Positions 6,002-10,674 of a stretch of 10,674 bases of DNA are shown here, one piece after another (the first letter of the stretch is position 1; each line of letters opens with the position of its first letter). Under the pieces are notes generated by a model that saw nothing but the letters and a program-made list of their open reading frames with translations, did no database searches and was not told the DNA's origin. The stretch lies in the NCBI GenBank assembly GCA_026393735.1, contig JAPKZP010000242.1, positions 1 through 10,674 on the forward strand, written 5' to 3'. Both the position numbers and the translations under genes were made by a program. Origin of the DNA: Acidobacteriota bacterium. GTDB taxonomy: Bacteria > Acidobacteriota > Vicinamibacteria > Vicinamibacterales > JAKQTR01.

Positions 6002-6445
6002 ATGGATCTCAGCAATCTCAAACCGCCAAAGGGAGCGACCCGGAAGCGCAAGCGCGTGGGCCGCGGTCCGGGATCGGGCCTGGGCAAGACGGCCGGCCGG
6101 GGCAGCAAGGGCGCGCAGTCGCGGTCCGGGTACCACAAGAAACGCGGCTTCGAAGGCGGCCAGATGCCCCTGCATCGGCGGTTGCCGAAGCGCGGGTTCT
6201 TCAACCCGTTCCGGATCGAGTACGCCGTCGTCAATCTCGACGACCTGGCGGCGCGGTTCGCGGCGGGCGCGGTCGTGACGCCGGAGGTGCTCCGGGCGGA
6301 GCGCCTGGTGACGACCAAGCAGCCAATCAAGGTGTTGGCGCGCGGCGAGATCGCCGTGGCGCTGACGGTGAAGGCTCACAAATTCAGCGGGAAGGCGGCC
6401 GAGAAGATTGCGGCTGCCGGCGGGTCGGTCGAGACGCTTCAGTAG
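6002..6445 (+). CDS. rplO: 50S ribosomal protein L15
   Basis: L15 is a late-assembling 50S protein with a long extended N-terminal arm that threads through 23S rRNA. The 147-residue product opens with MDLSNLKPPKGATRKRKRVGRG (1-22) and continues with the Gly/Arg/Lys-rich GPGSGLGKTAGRGSKGAQSR (22-41). It then shows GFEGGQMPLHRRLPKRGF (49-66). The C-terminal globular domain has VNLDDLAARF, IKVLARGEI, VKAHKFSGKAAEKIAAAGG. Length is typical. AGGT at 5992-5995 precedes the ATG at 6002 by six bases. It leads into secY after 21 bases. Confidence 0.97.
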   Translation: MDLSNLKPPKGATRKRKRVGRGPGSGLGKTAGRGSKGAQSRSGYHKKRGFEGGQMPLHRRLPKRGFFNPFRIEYAVVNLDDLAARFAAGAVVTPEVLRAERLVTTKQPIKVLARGEIAVALTVKAHKFSGKAAEKIAAAGGSVETLQ

Positions 6446-6466
6446 CGCCGCGATCATCGAGACCGT

Positions 6467-7855
<1,389 letters not shown>

Positions 7856-7875
7856 CGCGCGGGTCGGGGAACGGC

Positions 7876-8520
7876 ATGGGCGTGAACGTCGTGATGCTGG
7901 GGCCGCCTGGGGCCGGAAAAGGGACCCAGGCCGAACGGCTGGCCACCAGGTTCGGCGTGCCGCGCATCTCGACGGGAGACCTGCTGCGGGAAGCGGTGGC
8001 AGCCGGGTCGCCCCTGGGCGAACTGGTTCGAGCGGTGATGGCGCGCGGCGACCTGGTCGGTGACGCCCTGATGATCGAGGTGGTCCGCGATCGGCTGACC
8101 CGCCCGGATGCGGCGCCCGGGTTCGTGCTCGACGGGTTTCCGCGCACGATCCCGCAGGCCGAGGCTCTGGAACGGCTGACCGCGGGGCTCGGGGCCCTGA
8201 CCGTCGTGGAGTTGATCGTGCCGGAGCAGGAACTGGTCCGGCGGCTGTGTTCGCGGCGCGTCTGCGGGTCGTGCGGCACGAATGCCGACCCCTCGGCGGG
8301 CGCCGACTCCCGGTGCGGGCGGTGCGGGGGCGCCTGGGTGCAGCGCACCGACGACAACGCCCAGGTGGTGCGCGATCGCCTGGCGGTGTTCTCGCGGATC
8401 ACCCGGCCGCTGGTGGACTTCTACCGGAGCCGCGCGGCTTATCGGCAGGTGGACGGCACGCGGCCGCCGGACGAGGTGGCGGCGGCGCTGGCCGAGATCG
8501 TCGGCGAGGAGCAGCGGTGA
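7876..8520 (+). CDS. adk: Adenylate kinase with zinc-binding lid
   Basis: Cytosolic enzyme that interconverts ATP plus AMP and two ADP, balancing adenine nucleotides. The 214-residue product has the P-loop GPPGAGKGTQ (9-18), the AMP-binding STGDLLREAV (32-41) and LDGFPRT (85-91), and the lid from about residue 125 to 160. The lid holds four cysteines, C130, C133, C147 and C150 (CGSC and CGRC), a zinc site like that of Bacillus and other bacteria; E. coli Adk lacks it. The spacing between knuckles is 13 residues, against about 16 in the Bacillus-type enzyme. After it come QRTDDN (156-161) with catalytic Arg/Asp and the RITRPLVDFY helix. GGGGAA just upstream of the ATG at 7876 is a fair ribosome binding site. 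The stop overlaps the map GTG. Confidence 0.97.
   Translation: MGVNVVMLGPPGAGKGTQAERLATRFGVPRISTGDLLREAVAAGSPLGELVRAVMARGDLVGDALMIEVVRDRLTRPDAAPGFVLDGFPRTIPQAEALERLTAGLGALTVVELIVPEQELVRRLCSRRVCGSCGTNADPSAGADSRCGRCGGAWVQRTDDNAQVVRDRLAVFSRITRPLVDFYRSRAAYRQVDGTRPPDEVAAALAEIVGEEQR
8506..8511 (+). promoter_or_regulatory. Ribosome binding site that fixes the map start
   Basis: GAGGAG lies within the last adk codons, five bases before the GTG at 8517. It supports GTG 8517 as the map start even though the frame is open far upstream, and places the adk stop and map start in a GTGA overlap. Confidence 0.8.
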
Positions 8521-9317
8521 TCGTCTGCAAGTCCCCGGCGGAACTGGCGCGGATGCGGGCCGCGAACGAGCTGGTCGCCGATGTGCTGGTGGATTTGCGC
8601 GCGATGGTGCAGCCCGGCGTGACGACGGCCGAGCTGGATGCGTTCGCCGAAGCGCGGGTGAGGCGGGCTGGCGCGGTCCCGGCGTTCAAGGGGTACCATG
8701 GGTTCCCCGCGACGCTGTGCACGTCGGTCAACGAGGAAGTGATTCACGGGATTCCCGCGCCGCGGGCCCTGCGAGACGGCGACATCGTCTCGATCGACCT
8801 CGGCGTCGTGCTCGGCGGGTTCTTCGGGGATGCCGCGATCACGGTCCCGGTGGGGCCCGTCAGCCGGGAGGCGGCGGACCTGCTGCGGGTGACGGAAGAG
8901 TCGCTGTACCTGGGGATCGAGCAGGCCAGGGTCGGCGGCCGGGTGTCGGACATCGGGCACGCGGTCCAGCAGCACGTCGAGGCGCACGGGTTTTCGGTGG
9001 TGCGCGAGTTCGTGGGCCACGGCGTGGGGACGGCGCTGCACGAGGAACCGCAGGTGCCGAACTACGGGCCGGCTGGCCGCGGGCCGCGCCTGAGCGAAGG
9101 GATGACGCTGGCCATCGAGCCGATGGTGGCGATGGGCAAGGCGGCCGTGAAGGTGCTCGGCGACGGGTGGACGGCGGTCACGAAGGACCGCAGCCTGGCG
9201 GCGCACTTCGAGCACACGGTGGCGGTGACGGCGGCTGGGCCGGTCATACTGACCATGCCCGCCGGGAACGGCCGGGCAGCGGGGCCCGGAGGACGCGAGC
9301 AATCAGTCGGAGGGTAG
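8517..9317 (+). CDS. map: Type I methionine aminopeptidase
   Basis: Removes the initiator methionine from nascent proteins at the ribosome exit. The 266-residue product carries the full pita-bread metal site: D94 (SIDLG), D105 (FFGDAA), H168 (VGHGVG), E201 (AIEP) and E232 (FEHTV), plus substrate-contacting H77 (VIHGIP) and H175 (ALHEEP). The N-terminus matches the family (IVCKSPAELARMRAANELV). The catalytic domain normally ends about where VILTM occurs (243-247); here a Gly/Ala/Pro/Arg-rich tail of 19 residues follows. The start GTG overlaps the adk stop (GTGA, 8517-8520). The long upstream reading frame belongs to out-of-frame translation of adk and is not part of the protein. Confidence 0.97.
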   Translation: MIVCKSPAELARMRAANELVADVLVDLRAMVQPGVTTAELDAFAEARVRRAGAVPAFKGYHGFPATLCTSVNEEVIHGIPAPRALRDGDIVSIDLGVVLGGFFGDAAITVPVGPVSREAADLLRVTEESLYLGIEQARVGGRVSDIGHAVQQHVEAHGFSVVREFVGHGVGTALHEEPQVPNYGPAGRGPRLSEGMTLAIEPMVAMGKAAVKVLGDGWTAVTKDRSLAAHFEHTVAVTAAGPVILTMPAGNGRAAGPGGREQSVGG

Positions 9318-9319
9318 GG
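9309..9319 (+). promoter_or_regulatory. Ribosome binding region of infA
   Basis: GGAGGG (9309-9314) and a second AGGG (9316-9319) straddle the map stop codon (9315-9317). They lie eleven and six bases before the infA GTG at 9326, and the nearer one has the better spacing. This supports initiation at GTG rather than anywhere in the upstream open frame. Confidence 0.65.
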
Positions 9320-9325
9320 CAGCCG

Positions 9326-9544
9326 GTGCCGAAAGACGACACGATTGAAGTCACGGGTATCGTGCTCGAGTCGCTCCCGAACGCGATGTTCCGCGTGGAG
9401 CTCGAGAACAAGCATCAGGTCCTGGCCCATGTGTCCGGGAAGATGCGCAAGAATTTCATCCGCATCCTGACGGGTGACCGGGTGCTGATTGAGCTGTCGC
9501 CGTACGATTTGAGCCGCGGCCGCATCACGTACCGGTACAAGTGA
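9326..9544 (+). CDS. infA: Translation initiation factor IF-1
   Basis: IF1 is an OB-fold protein that blocks the 30S A site during initiation and cooperates with IF2 and IF3. Starting at GTG 9326 the product is 72 residues, exactly the family length. It has the conserved DTIEVTGIVLESLPNAMFRV (5-24), the LENKHQVLAHVSGKMRKNFIRIL stretch (26-48), and the TGDRVLIELSPYDLSRGRITYR ending. The upstream open frame has no family match before the GTG, so the start is well supported. It follows map by eight bases. Its place before rpmJ and rpsM is the common arrangement outside Enterobacteria. Confidence 0.97.
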   Translation: MPKDDTIEVTGIVLESLPNAMFRVELENKHQVLAHVSGKMRKNFIRILTGDRVLIELSPYDLSRGRITYRYK

Positions 9545-9564
9545 GGCGGGCGGGCACGGGACCC

Positions 9565-9600
9565 ATGGACGTTCCCGGAAGCGAAGGACCACAGGTATGA
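9565..9600 (+). other. Eleven-codon ORF overlapping the rpmJ start (unproven)
   Basis: In the 52-base gap between infA and rpmJ, an ATG at 9565 opens a reading frame of eleven codons (MDVPGSEGPQV). Its TGA at 9598-9600 overlaps the rpmJ ATG at 9597-9599 in an ATGA arrangement. No clear Shine-Dalgarno precedes the ATG. A frame this short can arise by chance, so I list it as an observation rather than a gene. Confidence 0.2.
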
Positions 9601-9710
9601 AGGTCAGAGCGTCGGTCAAACGGATTTGTGACAAGTGCAAGATCGTCCGTCGCCGCGGAGTGGTGCGGGTGATCTGCACGAACCAGAAGCACAAGCAGAG
9701 GCAGGGGTAG
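9597..9710 (+). CDS. rpmJ: 50S ribosomal protein L36, zinc-binding type
   Basis: L36 is the smallest bacterial ribosomal protein and folds around one zinc ion in 23S rRNA of the large subunit. The 37-residue product is MKVRASVKRICDKCKIVRR followed by a basic second half, with zinc ligands C11, C14, C27 and H32 in the C-x2-C-x12-C-x4-H pattern. This is the classical C+ form that zinc-starved cells may replace with a cysteine-free paralogue elsewhere in the genome. The ATG at 9597 has AAGGA at 9584-9588, eight bases away. Length, motif and position between infA and rpsM all agree. Confidence 0.97.
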   Translation: MKVRASVKRICDKCKIVRRRGVVRVICTNQKHKQRQG

Positions 9711-9714
9711 CGTC

Positions 9715-10089
9715 ATGGCACGTATCGCGGGTGTGGACCTGCCGCGGACCAAGCGGGTCGAAATCGGGCTGACCTACATCTACGGGATCGGCCATACACG
9801 GGCCGCCGGGATCGTGAAGGAAGCCGGCGTGGATCCGAATGTCCGGGTCAAGGACCTGTCGGAAGACGACGTCCGGAAGCTCAGCCGGGTCATCGAGGAA
9901 CAGGGCGGCGTCGAGGGCGATCTCCGCAAAGAGACGTCCATGAACATCAAGCGGTTGATGGACATCGGCTGCTACCGCGGCTTGCGGCATCGCCGCAGCC
10001 TGCCGGTGCGGGGACAGCGGACGCGGACGAACGCGCGAACCCGGAAGGGCCCGCGCAAGGGCGCGATCGCCAAGAAGAAGACGGTGTAG
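9715..10089 (+). CDS. rpsM: 30S ribosomal protein S13
   Basis: S13 lies at the top of the 30S head, touches the P-site tRNA by its C-terminal tail and forms bridges B1a and B1b with the 50S subunit. The 124-residue product starts MARIAGVDLPRTKRVEIGLTY and has the helix-two-turn-helix region around YIYGIGHTRA (21-30). It shows IKRLMDIGCYRGLRHRR (78-94), LPVRGQRTRTNARTRKGPRK (96-115) and a Lys-rich end. In the motif at residue 27 a His replaces the more frequent Arg or Lys. The gene opens the alpha segment four bases after rpmJ, with only a weak ribosome binding site overlapping the rpmJ stop. Confidence 0.98.
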   Translation: MARIAGVDLPRTKRVEIGLTYIYGIGHTRAAGIVKEAGVDPNVRVKDLSEDDVRKLSRVIEEQGGVEGDLRKETSMNIKRLMDIGCYRGLRHRRSLPVRGQRTRTNARTRKGPRKGAIAKKKTV

Positions 10090-10093
10090 GCGC

Positions 10094-10525
10094 ATGGCCA
10101 AGACTGAAAACGACGGTGGCGAGAAGAAAGAGGCTGGAAAGCCCAAGAAGGCGTTCAAGAAGCGCGGCGAGAAGCGCGTGGTGCACCACGGGCTGGTCAC
10201 CGTGCAGGCCTCGTTCAACAACACGATCATCACGATTGCGGATGCCGAGGGCAACGTGATCGCGTGGTCGAGCGCCGGCGCGGTCGGCTTCAAGGGCTCC
10301 CGCAAGGGCACGCCGTTCGCGGCGACCCAGGCGGCGCTGTCCGCGGCCAACGTGGCCAAGGGCATGGGCATGCGGGCCTGCGAGGTCCGCGTCAAGGGCC
10401 CCGGGGCCGGTCGCGAATCGGCGATCCGGGCGCTGGGCACCGTGGGGATCGAGGTCAAGTCGATCCGCGACGTCACGCCCATCCCGCATAACGGCTGCCG
10501 GCCGACCAAGCGCCGGCGCGTGTAG
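10094..10525 (+). CDS. rpsK: 30S ribosomal protein S11
   Basis: S11 is on the 30S platform, contacting 16S rRNA and mRNA near the E site. The 143-residue product has a longer, highly charged Lys/Glu/Gly N-terminus (1-30). The conserved core follows: VQASFNNTIITIAD (37-50), GNVIAWSSAGAVGFKGSRKGTPFAATQAA (53-81), VRVKGPGAGRESAIRAL (98-114), and the ending DVTPIPHNGCRPTKRRRV. The Asn-Gly pair at 133-134 is the position that forms isoaspartate in E. coli S11. The ATG at 10094 is four bases after the rpsM stop with little Shine-Dalgarno, suggesting coupling to rpsM. Confidence 0.98.
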   Translation: MAKTENDGGEKKEAGKPKKAFKKRGEKRVVHHGLVTVQASFNNTIITIADAEGNVIAWSSAGAVGFKGSRKGTPFAATQAALSAANVAKGMGMRACEVRVKGPGAGRESAIRALGTVGIEVKSIRDVTPIPHNGCRPTKRRRV

Positions 10526-10560
10526 CAACGACGGAACTGTAGCGATTACGGAAGACACGC

Positions 10561-10674
10561 ATGGCTAGATACATCGGACCTGTTTGCCGCCTGTGCCGCC
10601 GCGAGGGCATGAAGCTGTTCCTCAAGGGTGAGCGGTGTTACACCGAGAAGTGCGCCATCGAGAAGCGCAACTTC
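10561..10674 (+). CDS. rpsD: 30S ribosomal protein S4, zinc-binding type, 3' partial
   Basis: Only the first 38 codons lie in the window. S4 nucleates 30S assembly on the 16S 5' domain and, in E. coli, represses the alpha operon. The visible N-terminus MARYIGPVCRLCRREG has C9 and C12, and further on C26 and C31. This gives the C-x2-C-x13-C-x4-C spacing of the zinc-containing Thermus-type S4, unlike the cysteine-free E. coli form. GGAAG at 10550-10554 is the likely ribosome binding site. The 35-base gap after rpsK shows no terminator, and by conserved gene order rpoA and rplQ would be expected beyond the window. Confidence 0.95.
   Translation, partial: MARYIGPVCRLCRREGMKLFLKGERCYTEKCAIEKRNF

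Noticed and set aside
9557..9577. Weak inverted repeat CGGGA/TCCCG in the infA-rpmJ gap
   Set aside because: Only five pairs around an eleven-base loop and no T run; easily expected by chance at this GC content.

Overview
This window is one uninterrupted stretch of a bacterial ribosomal protein supercluster: the end of the S10 operon, the whole spc operon and the first part of the alpha operon, all on the + strand. There are 24 protein genes, two of them cut by the window edges (rpsS lacks its first few codons; rpsD has only its first 38). Nothing else is encoded: I see no tRNA, rRNA, mobile element, CRISPR array or convincing terminator, and no intergenic gap exceeds 52 bases.

Layout: rpsS, rplV, rpsC, rplP, rpmC, rpsQ (1-2401, S10 operon end); rplN, rplX, rplE, zinc-type rpsN (rpsZ), rpsH, rplF, rplR, rpsE, rpmD, rplO, secY (2417-7855, spc); adk, map, infA, rpmJ (7876-9710); rpsM, rpsK, rpsD (9715-end, alpha). 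Having adk-map-infA between secY and rpmJ is the arrangement common in Bacillus-like and many other bacteria. In E. coli, secY is followed directly by rpmJ. Together the genes supply parts of both ribosomal subunits, the SecY channel that receives nascent chains, the enzyme that removes the initiator methionine, initiation factor IF1, and adenylate kinase for nucleotide balance.

Organism: a high-GC bacterium (roughly two thirds G+C by eye, strong G/C third-position bias, GTG starts on rpsC, map and infA). It carries cysteine-rich, zinc-binding forms of S14, S4, L24, L36 and adenylate kinase. SecY has an enlarged TM9-TM10 loop and an Arg/Gly-rich C-terminus (IRGRRG), which together with the gene order reminds me of Acidobacteriota (perhaps Vicinamibacteria-like). 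That is a guess from memory, not a demonstrated placement.

I do not find a new biological system here. The points worth a second look are modest: low-complexity Ala/Lys tails on L22 and S19, a GC-rich hairpin between rpsE and rpmD, a tiny ORF whose stop overlaps the rpmJ start, the SecY loop insertion, a compact zinc lid in Adk, and a C-terminal tail on Map whose codons carry part of the infA ribosome binding region.
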